DNA of 64,000 nt, from NCBI GenBank assembly GCA_963677185.1, contig OY781889.1, positions 1,240,001 to 1,304,000 of the forward strand, given 5' to 3'. The position numbers and the translations under genes were made by a program. The stretch is from G963677185 sp963677185. GTDB lineage: Bacteria; Bacillota; Syntrophomonadia; Syntrophomonadales; Syntrophomonadaceae. Shown in pieces: positions 35,515 to 44,078 of this stretch. Positions within the stretch are counted from its first letter, which is position 1. Each line of letters begins with the position of its first letter. Under the pieces are notes generated by a model. That model searched no databases and had not been told where the DNA came from. It was given only the letters and a program-made list of their open reading frames with translations.

Positions 35515-37446
35515 ATGCCAGTATCCACAGGCTATGCCGGACAAAAACTATATGTCGATCTTACAGGCAATGAATGCGTCACCACCGGTCTGGAACCTGA
35601 TTTTTGCCTGCAATACCTGGGAGGGATAGGGTTTAACGCCAGAATTGTAGCCGACCTGGTGCCGCCAGGAATTGATGCGCTCAGCCCTGAAAATGTACTG
35701 GTTTTTGGAGTGGGAACCATGGTAGGTTCGCCTTTTCCTACGGCGTCGCGCACCGAGGCTTCCGCTAAATCTCCTATGACTGGCCTGTTTGGAACCTCAA
35801 ACTCTGGAATGTTTTTTGGCATCCAGCTTAAAAATGCCGGCTTTGATGTGCTGGTCATAAGAGGCCGGGCTGAGCGGCCGGTTTACCTGCTGATCGAAGA
35901 GGGAGGCTGTCAGATTCTTGATGCAGCCGAACTTTGGGGCAAGGATGCATGGGATTGCCTTGATTTGCTTAAAAAACGCTATCCGGGAGCAGATGCCGCT
36001 TTAATAGGACCGGCCGGAGAGAACCTGGTGCGTTTTGCCTGCATTGAGAACGGCTATTATGACGCCTGGGCGCGCACCGGGCTGGGTGCGGTTATGGGCT
36101 CCAAGAACCTGAAAGCAGTTGTAGTACGGGGAACACTGGGGATCAGGCCGCATAACGTACCGGCTTTAATGGACAGTGTGGTCAAGGCCCGGGAGCTGAT
36201 CGAATCTTCACCGTTTTTCGAGCCTTTCAAGAGCTACGGAAGCATGAATGCGGCCATTCCCTATGGCAATTTTAAGGCCTTGAACGCCCATAATTTCAGC
36301 CAGGGTTGTCTTCCCGACTGGAAAGCCAATTTTGCCCGGCCTAAAATTGAGATTCACACTCGCGGGCATGTAGCCTGCCAGTCCTGTATCATCGCCTGCG
36401 CCCATTGGGTGGAGATAACCGAAGGCAAGTACAAAGGCCTGCGGATGAAAGATATGGAAGTTACTCCGATTACCGCTTTCGGCTCCGGCTGCGGCATGAG
36501 CGTGGAAGCCTCGGTCAAAGCGGCGGAAATGAACCAGCGTTATGGAATGGAAATGGTCAGCGCCGGTGGAGTAGTAGGCATGGCCATTGAGCTGTTCAAC
36601 CGGGGGATCATCAGCCGAGAAGATGTGGGATATGACCTGGCCTTTGGCGATGACGACGCCATTTTAAGGTTAATGGACGATATAGCTCATCGCCGGGGTA
36701 TTGGCAGCATCCTGGCCGAGGGCGTTATGCGTGCCTCCCGTCATTATGCGGGGGGAGAAGACAGCGCCATGCACATCAAAGGGCTGGAAATGCCGATGAT
36801 TGACCCGCGGGGCCGGTGGTCAACCTGGAGTTTCGGGATGCTGACCAACATTCGGGGCGGTGATCACCTGCGCTGCCGCAATCCCATAGAAAACCTGCGG
36901 TTTAACGAAAATGAACATGACTTTTTGAAAGAGCGCTTTGGATTCAATCAAAAGGCTTATGATGCGCTGGATATGCCAGAGGAGCTTAAAAGCCAGGCTA
37001 TTGACCTGGAGACAGATACCACAGATATCGCGGTCATGTCGCGCTGGGCGGAGGACCTGATTAACCTTTTCAACGCTCTGGGGGTTTGTATACGGCCGCC
37101 GGTGGAACACCGCCTGGGTCCGACCATTCTGGCCGAAGCCTATTCCGCGTATACCGGCCTGGAGATTTCTCCGCTGGAGCTGATGCGGTCTGCCGAGCGG
37201 ATCTGGAACCTGATGAAGCTTTTCAATATCAGGGAGGGCGAAAAACCTGAAGATTCCCGGTTCCCGCGCCGTTTTTACGAACAGGCTGTGGGTGGCAAGA
37301 AGCTGGATGAAACCCAGGTTAAGAAGGTCCTCGAACGCTATTATATTGCCCGGGGCTGGGATGGTATGACTGGACGCCCCGGGGCTGAAAAACTCAAGGA
37401 ACTGGGGCTGGAAGACATTAGCCAGCCGGAGGGGAGCCGGGCATGA
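35515..37446 (+). CDS. Aldehyde:ferredoxin oxidoreductase family protein (tungsten-pterin enzyme)
   Basis: A 643-residue catalytic subunit that interconverts aldehydes and carboxylic acids with low-potential electrons. The N-terminal domain has the family stretch 'YLGGIGFNARI' and 'PFPTASRTEASAKSPMTG', and 'GPAGENLVRFACIENGYYDAWARTGLGAVMGSKNLKAV' (in parts) binds tungstopterin. The [4Fe-4S] ligands are Cys288, Cys291, Cys295 ('CQSCIIACAHW') and Cys525 ('LGVCIRPP'). It is the first gene of a four-gene set with two polyferredoxins and an FAD/NAD oxidoreductase, resembling the AorABC complexes of anaerobic degraders. It overlaps the next gene by 4 bases. Confidence 0.93.
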   Translation: MPVSTGYAGQKLYVDLTGNECVTTGLEPDFCLQYLGGIGFNARIVADLVPPGIDALSPENVLVFGVGTMVGSPFPTASRTEASAKSPMTGLFGTSNSGMFFGIQLKNAGFDVLVIRGRAERPVYLLIEEGGCQILDAAELWGKDAWDCLDLLKKRYPGADAALIGPAGENLVRFACIENGYYDAWARTGLGAVMGSKNLKAVVVRGTLGIRPHNVPALMDSVVKARELIESSPFFEPFKSYGSMNAAIPYGNFKALNAHNFSQGCLPDWKANFARPKIEIHTRGHVACQSCIIACAHWVEITEGKYKGLRMKDMEVTPITAFGSGCGMSVEASVKAAEMNQRYGMEMVSAGGVVGMAIELFNRGIISREDVGYDLAFGDDDAILRLMDDIAHRRGIGSILAEGVMRASRHYAGGEDSAMHIKGLEMPMIDPRGRWSTWSFGMLTNIRGGDHLRCRNPIENLRFNENEHDFLKERFGFNQKAYDALDMPEELKSQAIDLETDTTDIAVMSRWAEDLINLFNALGVCIRPPVEHRLGPTILAEAYSAYTGLEISPLELMRSAERIWNLMKLFNIREGEKPEDSRFPRRFYEQAVGGKKLDETQVKKVLERYYIARGWDGMTGRPGAEKLKELGLEDISQPEGSRA

Positions 37447-37934
37447 ACAAGCAGCTGTGGATTATTTCCGAAAAATGCACAGGATGCGGCCTGTGCGAGA
37501 TGGTTTGTGCTATTGGCAAAACCGGGCAGTGCATGCCTTATCAAGCCCGGATTTCAGTATGGAGGATAGCAGAGCAGGGGATCAATATGCCCATGACCTG
37601 CCAGCAGTGCGAAAATCCGCCCTGCGCAGCGGCCTGCCTCATGAACGTGATAAGCAAGGATGATGCAACCGGGCGGACTGTCCGCCGGTTGGAATCCTGT
37701 ATCGGCTGCCGCGCTTGCCAGTCGGCCTGCCCTTTCGAAGGATGCACCTATGATTATCTTGAAGATGTGGTGGCAAACTGCGATCACTGCGGAGGAGATC
37801 CTCAATGTGTGCGTTATTGTCCCGAGCATGCGCTTCTTTATATTCGGTCAGACGAGCTGCTGGAGGAAAAACGCAATAGCATGGCGTCCAGCCGCTGTAT
37901 GACCGACAATGCAAATACAATCTGGAAATTATAA
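37443..37934 (+). CDS. 4Fe-4S ferredoxin subunit with four cluster motifs (AorA-like)
   Basis: A 163-residue electron-transfer subunit. Four cysteine motifs are visible: 'CTGCGLCEMVC', 'CQQCENPPCAAAC', 'CIGCRACQSACPFEGC' and 'CDHCGGDPQCVRYC', as in HycB/DmsB-type four-cluster ferredoxins. Its ATG overlaps the stop of the aldehyde oxidoreductase gene (ATGA), so the two are translationally coupled. It should carry electrons from the tungsten enzyme to the FAD subunit that follows. Confidence 0.92.
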   Translation: MNKQLWIISEKCTGCGLCEMVCAIGKTGQCMPYQARISVWRIAEQGINMPMTCQQCENPPCAAACLMNVISKDDATGRTVRRLESCIGCRACQSACPFEGCTYDYLEDVVANCDHCGGDPQCVRYCPEHALLYIRSDELLEEKRNSMASSRCMTDNANTIWKL

Positions 37935-37986
37935 GGCTTTATGGTTCCTTTTTCCGTAATAAATATCAAATGAAAGGAGACCGGGG

Positions 37987-39234
37987 ATGGACCGAGTAGT
38001 AATAATTGGCAATGGCGCAGCGGCCAACAGCGCTGCCGAAACCATCCGCCGCAATGATTCGTCAATCCCGGTGCTCATGATTGCCCGGGAAAGGCTGCCG
38101 CTATATTCGGCTTGCGCCCTGCCGGACAGCCTGTCGGGCTGGGTGAAAAGGGAACGGGTTTTCCTGAAGAGCATGCAGGATTATACAAATATGGATATTG
38201 ACATCCGCCTGGGGGGCGAGGTTGACAGGATAGATCCCGGGTCCGGGCGGCTCGGTCTGGAAGGGGAAGATATTGGCTTCAGCAGGCTGATCCTGGCCAC
38301 GGGAAGCCGCCCCGTCATTCCGCCGGTGCCGGGCAGCACCCTGAAGGGAAACCATGTGGTTAAGAGCGTTAATGATATTGACGCTATCGAAGCCAGCCAT
38401 CCCCGCCAGGCCGTGGTAGTTGGATCAGGCAACATCGGCATTGAGACGGCTGAAGCTCTGCAGATTAGAGGTTGCGAGGTCACCGTGGTTGAAATGATGG
38501 AGCGCATATTTCCACGCATTTTTGATGCGGAACCGGCCCGCCGTATAGCGCAAATACTTGAACAACACGGCATTCGGCTGCTGACCGGCGAAAAGGTTAT
38601 GGAGGTATGCGGAAGCGGCCGGGTGGAAGGGCTGGTCACTGACCAGCAAAAGCTGGATTGCGATACGGTTATCTGGGCTGCCGGAGTTAAACAAAATGTG
38701 GAGCTGGCGCGTGCGGCAGGACTGGAGATAGGTGCCCTCGGTGGCATCAAGGTGGATGAACACATGAAAACCAGCGCTGATAATGTTTATGCCTGTGGAG
38801 ACTGCATTGAATCCATCGATATGCTGACCGGGCAGCCGTGCCTGAGCCTCTTGTGGCCCAATGCGAAGCGGCAGGGCGAAATAGCGGGCTTGAATGCGGC
38901 TGGTATTGCCGCTGAATATGAAGGGGCAGTCAGCCTGGTGGTCGAAGATATTTATGGAACAACAGCGCTTGCCATGGGTAAGACCGGCAGCGAACTGTCT
39001 GGCGATGATTGTACCATCCTGGAAGGAGAAAGCCGCGATGAATACTGGCGGATCGTAATACAGGACGACCGCATCATGGGCATGCAGGCCTTGAATGTTG
39101 CTAAAGGCACAGGAGCGGTGATGGCCTTGATGAAAAAAAGGATTACCCTGAGCGAATACCGCGCGGCTATGACAGATCCGCTGGAGATACGCGCCCTCGG
39201 CTGGTATTTGCCGGCCCGGCGTTTTTTGCTATAG
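37987..39234 (+). CDS. FAD-dependent NAD(P)H oxidoreductase (AorC-like)
   Basis: A 415-residue pyridine-nucleotide-disulfide-fold flavoprotein. It has FAD-binding 'VVIIGNGAAANSAAE' at residues 4-18 and 'AVVVGSGNIGIETAEAL' for NAD(P)H near residue 141. 'VYACGDCIE' is the second FAD motif near 260. A cysteine in 'PLYSACALPDSLSGW' sits where CoA-disulfide reductases and NADH oxidases have their redox Cys. Within this cluster it is best read as the subunit that couples aldehyde oxidation to NAD+ reduction. AAAGGAGACCGGGG precedes the ATG. Confidence 0.88.
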   Translation: MDRVVIIGNGAAANSAAETIRRNDSSIPVLMIARERLPLYSACALPDSLSGWVKRERVFLKSMQDYTNMDIDIRLGGEVDRIDPGSGRLGLEGEDIGFSRLILATGSRPVIPPVPGSTLKGNHVVKSVNDIDAIEASHPRQAVVVGSGNIGIETAEALQIRGCEVTVVEMMERIFPRIFDAEPARRIAQILEQHGIRLLTGEKVMEVCGSGRVEGLVTDQQKLDCDTVIWAAGVKQNVELARAAGLEIGALGGIKVDEHMKTSADNVYACGDCIESIDMLTGQPCLSLLWPNAKRQGEIAGLNAAGIAAEYEGAVSLVVEDIYGTTALAMGKTGSELSGDDCTILEGESRDEYWRIVIQDDRIMGMQALNVAKGTGAVMALMKKRITLSEYRAAMTDPLEIRALGWYLPARRFLL

Positions 39235-39259
39235 ATATTGGGTGAGTCGTGGGATTCTG

Positions 39260-39286
39260 GAAGCAGAAGAACCGTCCCCTTGCTTC
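39260..39286. repeat. Single REP-like hairpin with AACCGTCCCC core
   Basis: GAAGC and GCTTC arms (39260-39264, 39282-39286) enclose AGAAGAACCGTCCCCTT, the same core as the large palindromes at 39790 and 46682. It lies just upstream of the second ferredoxin gene. Confidence 0.5.
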
Positions 39287-39311
39287 GAACTTTATCCGGA
39301 GGTCAGATGTA

Positions 39312-39776
39312 ATGGAAAGAGTCTTAATAATTGATTACAGCAAATGTGTGGGATGCAAGACCTGTGAGATGGTATGCTCGCTCAGCCATGAAGGCATTTG
39401 TTCATCCAGCCTGTCGCGTATAAGGGTGGCAAAAGACGAAAGGGCAGGGTGGTTTGTGCCCGTAAGCTGTTCCATGTGCGAAAAAGCGATGTGTGTAGCG
39501 GTATGCCCGGCCGGGGCTATGGTCAGGAACCTGGAAAGCGGAGTTGTGACCGTTAACGAGCAGCTATGCATAGGCTGCAGGCAGTGTGTTATGGCATGCC
39601 CTTTCGGTCACGCTAATTTTAACCCGGTGCGCAAGGTTGCTTTCAAGTGTGACCAGTGCGGGGGGGAACCGCAATGTGCCAGCTTCTGCTGGACCGGGGC
39701 CATCATTTATGACGAACTGGAAAGGGTTCTGGAACAAAAGCGGCTGGAAGCTGCAGAAAGAGCGGTACGGCAATAA
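39312..39776 (+). CDS. Second 4Fe-4S ferredoxin subunit (AorA-like)
   Basis: A 154-residue four-cluster ferredoxin related to the one at 37443, with motifs 'CVGCKTCEMVC', 'CSMCEKAMCVAVC', 'CIGCRQCVMACPFG' and 'CDQCGGEPQCASFC'. The ATG at 39312 has GGAGG 9 bases upstream; the frame extends to 39249 without a ribosome site. It ends the AOR cluster. Two paralogous ferredoxins suggest either two AorA subunits per complex or alternative electron outputs. Confidence 0.9.
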   Translation: MERVLIIDYSKCVGCKTCEMVCSLSHEGICSSSLSRIRVAKDERAGWFVPVSCSMCEKAMCVAVCPAGAMVRNLESGVVTVNEQLCIGCRQCVMACPFGHANFNPVRKVAFKCDQCGGEPQCASFCWTGAIIYDELERVLEQKRLEAAERAVRQ

Positions 39777-39789
39777 TTTAAAGCTATTG

Positions 39790-39863
39790 TTTAAATCACG
39801 GGGACGGTTCTTTTGATTTAAATCTTCAGATTTAAATCAAAAGAACCGTCCCCGTGATTTAAA
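39790..39863. repeat. Perfect 36-bp inverted repeat, REP/BIME-like, followed by degenerate copies
   Basis: Two 36-base arms (39790-39825 and 39828-39863) pair perfectly around a 2-base centre. The arms carry ATCACGGGGACGGTTCTTTT. Broken copies (AGAACCGTTACCC) follow at 39864-39913. The core is shared with elements at 39260, 46682 and, weakly, 13241. Sequences of this type are commonly linked to REP-associated tyrosine transposases, none of which is in this window. It may also terminate the aor transcript. Confidence 0.85.
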
Positions 39864-39915
39864 AGAACCGTTACCCGCGATTTGTCTCCGCGATTTAATC
39901 AGAACCGTTACCCTA

Positions 39916-39944
39916 TTGACAAGCTAATATTCTGGTGCTAATTT
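39916..39944 (+). promoter_or_regulatory. Promoter of the acyl-CoA dehydrogenase/ETF operon
   Basis: A consensus TTGACA (39916-39921) and TAATTT (39939-39944) with a 17-base spacer. It is the best promoter match in the window and lies about 250 bases before the first acyl-CoA dehydrogenase gene. Confidence 0.6.
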
Positions 39945-39955
39945 GGTTATAAATA

Positions 39956-39977
39956 AATAGATAACATGTTATCTATT
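39956..39977. promoter_or_regulatory. Perfect 22-bp palindrome, probable MarR-type operator
   Basis: A perfect dyad whose inner 16 bases are AGATAACATGTTATCT. It begins 12 bases after the -10 box, at or just past the expected transcription start, an ideal repressor position. Length and AT-rich dyad style match MarR-family operators, and a MarR gene lies at the end of the same module (46229). Confidence 0.6.
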
Positions 39978-40013
39978 AACGTTGCAATAAACATTAGGGT
40001 TTATGGCAACGTT
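39978..40013 (+). promoter_or_regulatory. 15-bp-stem hairpin in the leader of the acyl-CoA dehydrogenase operon
   Basis: AACGTTGCAATAAAC (39978-39992) pairs with GTTTATGGCAACGTT (39999-40013) at 14 of 15 positions around a 6-base loop. It follows the operator palindrome directly and lies about 185 bases before the ATG. There is no T tract, so it is not a simple terminator; it may affect mRNA stability or be a second protein site. Confidence 0.5.
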
Positions 40014-40197
40014 GTTTACAGCTGTATCCTAAAAGCGGGCAGTGTACATATTGCGGGACGAAAGCAGTTGCCGGCTCTTTTCAGAACCGGCGGAACGGCA
40101 AAGGAACGGAGGTGGCGAGAAGGCGCGCTAAATGGCGCACAGCCAGCGAAATCAATAATTAATCATAATAAATAAAAATTGTATAGGAGGAATACAC

Positions 40198-42024
40198 ATG
40201 TCATCAACCCTGAACAATACCAGCCGCGATCATAAGTTTATCCTCAAAGAATGGCTGGATATGGACACTATATTTGCCACTGAACGCTTCAAGGGGGGCT
40301 ATTCAGTGGATGACCTGGATTTTATTCTGGATAACGCCCTTAAAGGAGCCCGGGAAGTAGTATCCCCCTCCTGCGAGGATTCCGATAAAATCGGCTGCCA
40401 GTTCGACAACGGCAAGGTGATTACCCCTCAATCGAGCAAAGACGCCTACTTCTTTATTAGCAATAATGGATTTGCAGGCACCAACGCAGATCCTGACGAC
40501 GAATCCGCTCTTCCCATGTCAGTTGTATGGGCTATGAACGAGTATTTTATTGCTGCCAATCCGTCCATCCAGACCCTGTGGCTGGCTGGTTCCGGGGCTG
40601 CAGGCCTGATCAGGGATTTCGGCAATGACGAGCTAAAGAAAACCTATCTGGCCAAGATATACAGCGGTCAATGGGCAGCCACGATGGATCTGACCGAACC
40701 TCAAGCTGGCTCGGACGTAGGTGATTCCACTACCAAGGCTACTCCCACCGATGAACCCGGCACTTATATAATTAAAGGAACCAAGTGTTTTATTAGCGGC
40801 GGAGAACAGGATATTACCGAGAACATAATCCACCTGTGCCTGGCCCGCATCGAAGGCGCCGCCAAAGGAACCCGCGGACTGTCGCTTTTCGTAGTGCCCA
40901 AGTATCTCCCCAATGCTGAGAACAATCCCGGCGAATGGAATGATATCAACTGCGCTGGCATTGAGCACAAGATGGGGCATCGCGGCTCTCCCACCTGCGT
41001 TATTAATTTCGGCGAAGAAGGCAAATGCAAGGGCTTTCTGCTGGGTAATGCCCCTGGTGAAGACGGCGGCGGGCAGGGTATGGCCCAGATGTTTAAAATG
41101 ATGAATGAAGAACGGCTTATGTCCGGTCTATCAGGCTGTGCGCTGGCGGCCTCCGCTTATCATCACGCGGTTCAATACTCATCGGAACGCATTCAAGGCC
41201 GGGCCACCACCAATCCCAAGGCTGGCCGCTGTGCCATAATCAAACATGAAGACGTTAAACGCATGCTCCTGTTCCAGAAGGCCAATGTGGAAGCTTTCCG
41301 GGCTATGATTCTGCAAACCTTTTACTGGGTGGATGTGGAAAACTGGAGTTCCGACCCCGAACTGCACAAGCAGGCCCGGGTATTTCTGGAGGTCAACACT
41401 CCGATCGTAAAAGCCTTCTGTTCGGATACTTCCCTGCAGTGTATTTCGGAAGCCCTGCAGTGCTATGGCGGTTATGGTTTTTCTGAAGAATACCCGGTGG
41501 CAGAAATATACAGGGACGCCAGAATTTATCCTATTTGGGAAGGAACAAATTATATACAATCTCTTGACTTTGTAGGCCGGAAGATGACAATGAAGAAGGG
41601 CGAAGTATTTAAGGCATGGATGCAGCATATCCAGGATTTCGTCGCAGCCAGCCAGGGGGCGGCCGGTTTCGAAAAGGAATTTGCCATATTGGTTGACGCC
41701 CTTAAGAAATACGGGGAATCACTGAAGCTATTGATGGGAGCGTTTGCAACCCCGGGCATGGCCCAGCTGTATGCGACCCGGACCCTGCATGCTAGCGGCA
41801 AGATCTGGGCAGCCAAGCTGTTGCTGGAAATGGCCTTAATTGCCCAAAAACGGATTGACGAGCTTGGCCGGGATCACTACGATTATGCATTCTATGCCGG
41901 CAAGGTAGCCTCAGCCCGTTTTTATGTACCTAACATTATGCCTGATATTGCCGCATTCCTGGAAGTCTGCCGCAATGCGGACAGCACTGCCCTGGATGTG
42001 GAAGAGGAAATATTTTTTGTATAG
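40198..42024 (+). CDS. Acyl-CoA dehydrogenase, long form with extra C-terminal domain
   Basis: A 608-residue acyl-CoA dehydrogenase of the AcdB/AidB-like long class with an added C-terminal helical domain (about residues 470-608). FAD- and substrate-binding segments 'MDLTEPQAGSDVGDSTTKA' and 'HKMGHRGSPTCVINF' are seen. The catalytic-base position 'YPIWEGTNYIQS' retains Glu near residue 447. It passes electrons to ETF. It is the first gene of acd-acd-etfB-etfA-crotonase, with AGGAGG before the ATG. The long class is common in syntrophic and sulfate- or iron-reducing fatty-acid or aromatic degraders. Confidence 0.92.
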   Translation: MSSTLNNTSRDHKFILKEWLDMDTIFATERFKGGYSVDDLDFILDNALKGAREVVSPSCEDSDKIGCQFDNGKVITPQSSKDAYFFISNNGFAGTNADPDDESALPMSVVWAMNEYFIAANPSIQTLWLAGSGAAGLIRDFGNDELKKTYLAKIYSGQWAATMDLTEPQAGSDVGDSTTKATPTDEPGTYIIKGTKCFISGGEQDITENIIHLCLARIEGAAKGTRGLSLFVVPKYLPNAENNPGEWNDINCAGIEHKMGHRGSPTCVINFGEEGKCKGFLLGNAPGEDGGGQGMAQMFKMMNEERLMSGLSGCALAASAYHHAVQYSSERIQGRATTNPKAGRCAIIKHEDVKRMLLFQKANVEAFRAMILQTFYWVDVENWSSDPELHKQARVFLEVNTPIVKAFCSDTSLQCISEALQCYGGYGFSEEYPVAEIYRDARIYPIWEGTNYIQSLDFVGRKMTMKKGEVFKAWMQHIQDFVAASQGAAGFEKEFAILVDALKKYGESLKLLMGAFATPGMAQLYATRTLHASGKIWAAKLLLEMALIAQKRIDELGRDHYDYAFYAGKVASARFYVPNIMPDIAAFLEVCRNADSTALDVEEEIFFV

Positions 42025-42132
42025 GACTGATTAGTCCAGCTGGCCAGCATCATCAGTCAGCCATCAAGGCTGATTGACTGGCTGCCGGCTGGATGGCGTC
42101 AGCCCTCCTAAATGCGGGAAGGAGAGATAGGC

Positions 42133-43272
42133 TTGGACTTTACACTAAGTACAGAACAGTTGCTCATCCAGAAAATGGCCAGGGAGTATGCGGCGCAATC
42201 GCTGCGGCCCGCGGTCGAACAGATCGAAAAAGAAAACAAGGTGCCTGACGACATTTTGAAGGGTCTGGCCGAACTGGATCTTTTTGGTTTGGCCATGCCG
42301 GAAGCCTATGGGGGTGCAGCGGCTGGTTATGACAGCTATGTTATCGCCATGGAACAGATCGCCAGGGTATGCTGCGGACCGGCTATGATCATTTCAGCTC
42401 ACAGCCTGGGCCTGGGAGCCATCAGCAATTTTGGCACCGACGCTCAGAAAGAGCAATTTATGCCGAAGGCGTGCCGGGGCGAACATATCGCTTCATTTGC
42501 CTTTACCGAGCCGGGAACCGGTTCAGATCCCAAGCAGCTTACCACTACGGCGGTCAAAGACGGAGACTCCTACATCTTAAATGGCACCAAACGTTTTATA
42601 TCAAATGCCACTTATCCAGGTCCACTGGTTGTTTTTGCCATTGAGTCCGAGAGTGGCAAGCCCACCGGCTTCATTGTCGACAAGGAAAGTCCGGGTTACT
42701 CGGTTTCTGAGCCCTGGGACAAGCTGGGCTGGCACGGCGGCGATCTGGTTGATATCTATATGAAGGATGTGCGTATTCCCGCAAGCAATGTCCTGGGCGA
42801 CATCGGCAACGGTTACCCAATTCTCCAGTACGGCATAGCATTTGGCAAGATCGGAATGAATTCGTGCGCCCTGGGCAGCACCCTGGCCGCCTATGAAGAA
42901 TCGGTCAAATACGCCAAGGAGAAAACCCACCGTGGACAGCCTATCGCCAAGTTTCAGGCCATACAGCTGAAGATCGCCGAGATTGCCGGTCTTTATGAAT
43001 CATCCCGCTGGCTGGCTTACCGCCTGGGATTTCTGGCCAACCGCACCAAGAACTATCGCGACTTTGCCAGAGAAGCAGCGCTGTCCAAGGTGGTTATCGG
43101 CAGAAACGCCATTGATGCCGCCCGTTTCGCCCTGGATATACACGGTTCCTACGGGTTGATGAACGACTACGAAGTAGCCCGGATATGGCGCGATGTAGCC
43201 ATGGGACCGCAGGTGGAAGGTGTCTTGCACATGCAGCAGGTAATTGTAGCCGGAGATATTCTCTTCGGATAA
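42133..43272 (+). CDS. Acyl-CoA dehydrogenase, standard form
   Basis: A 379-residue FAD acyl-CoA dehydrogenase. 'FAFTEPGTGSDPKQLTTTAVKDGDSYILNGTKRFISNA' (in parts) gives the FAD and substrate loop. The C-terminal 'VARIWRDVAMGPQVEGVLHMQQ' keeps the catalytic Glu at the usual place. Start is a TTG at 42133 (AAGGAG 8 bases upstream), giving the family's usual N-terminus 'DFTLSTEQLLIQKMAREYA'; an ATG seven codons earlier overlaps that site. It is co-transcribed with the long acyl-CoA dehydrogenase and ETF genes. Its substrate chain is not deducible. Confidence 0.9.
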   Translation: MDFTLSTEQLLIQKMAREYAAQSLRPAVEQIEKENKVPDDILKGLAELDLFGLAMPEAYGGAAAGYDSYVIAMEQIARVCCGPAMIISAHSLGLGAISNFGTDAQKEQFMPKACRGEHIASFAFTEPGTGSDPKQLTTTAVKDGDSYILNGTKRFISNATYPGPLVVFAIESESGKPTGFIVDKESPGYSVSEPWDKLGWHGGDLVDIYMKDVRIPASNVLGDIGNGYPILQYGIAFGKIGMNSCALGSTLAAYEESVKYAKEKTHRGQPIAKFQAIQLKIAEIAGLYESSRWLAYRLGFLANRTKNYRDFAREAALSKVVIGRNAIDAARFALDIHGSYGLMNDYEVARIWRDVAMGPQVEGVLHMQQVIVAGDILFG

Positions 43273-43327
43273 TAAGTAAGATGTTACGTATAATGTAATA
43301 ATCCTTGAACTAAGGAGGAAAGGCTCC

Positions 43328-44077
43328 ATGAAGATTGTTGTGGCCATGAAACAGATTCCAGATCTTCAACAGGTGAGAATCCGCGACCGCAAACCATTGC
43401 TGGATGACGTGCCCTATGGTTTTGGTGCCATTGATAAGAGCGCCCTCGAAACGGCGGTCCGGATCAAGGAACAAACCGACGGGCAGGTAATTGTGTTGTG
43501 TGCCGGTTCGCCCGAGCTGGAGGACCTGGTTAAAGAAGCCCTGGCCGCAGGGGCAGATGAAGCCCTGCTGGTAACTCATGAACAGGTATTGGAGAGCAGC
43601 CAGAACGCCAGGCTCATAGCTGCAGCGCTCCAGCAAATCGAAGGTGTTGACCTGGTTATTTTCGGCGAAGGCAGTGGAGATAATTACTCTTCCCAGACCG
43701 GTTCCCGGGTAGCCCAGATTCTTAATCTTCCCCAGGCCGGTTATGTTCACGGCCTGGAGCTGGGAGAAGGGACGGTGCGAGCCACCCGTTCGCTGGAGGA
43801 TGGCGATGAAGTGGTGGAACTGTCATTGCCGGCGGTGATTACGGTGACGGCAGATATTAATGAAGCGAGAATTCCTTCTGTAACCCAGATTCTTAAAGCA
43901 GGCAAGAAGCCCAGGAATGTTCTGGAAATCGGAGAACTGGGATGTGAACTGCCGGCAGCGGCAGTAGCTACGCTGAGCAACCTGGCGCCTGAAGTTCAGC
44001 GCCAGCGGATAAGCGTAAAAACAGCGGCGGAGCTGGTACAGGTCCTGGAAAGCCAGGGCTTTGCAGGGAGGGATTAG
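43328..44077 (+). CDS. etfB: Electron transfer flavoprotein beta subunit
   Basis: A 249-residue EtfB. 'MKIVVAMKQIPD' opens the AMP/FAD-binding fold, 'DVLPYGFGAIDKSALETAVRIKEQ'-type sequence follows, and 'ATRSLEDGDEVVELSLPAVITVTADINEARIPSVTQILKAGKKP' (in parts) is the family's recognition-loop region. It accepts electrons from the upstream acyl-CoA dehydrogenases. AGGAGGAAAGG precedes the ATG. etfA starts 1 base after its stop. Confidence 0.93.
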   Translation: MKIVVAMKQIPDLQQVRIRDRKPLLDDVPYGFGAIDKSALETAVRIKEQTDGQVIVLCAGSPELEDLVKEALAAGADEALLVTHEQVLESSQNARLIAAALQQIEGVDLVIFGEGSGDNYSSQTGSRVAQILNLPQAGYVHGLELGEGTVRATRSLEDGDEVVELSLPAVITVTADINEARIPSVTQILKAGKKPRNVLEIGELGCELPAAAVATLSNLAPEVQRQRISVKTAAELVQVLESQGFAGRD

Positions 44078-44078
44078 A

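Noticed and set aside
39790..39863. Insertion-sequence terminal repeats
   Set aside because: The arms are only 2 bases apart, so they cannot be ends of an inserted element; a REP-type palindrome fits better.
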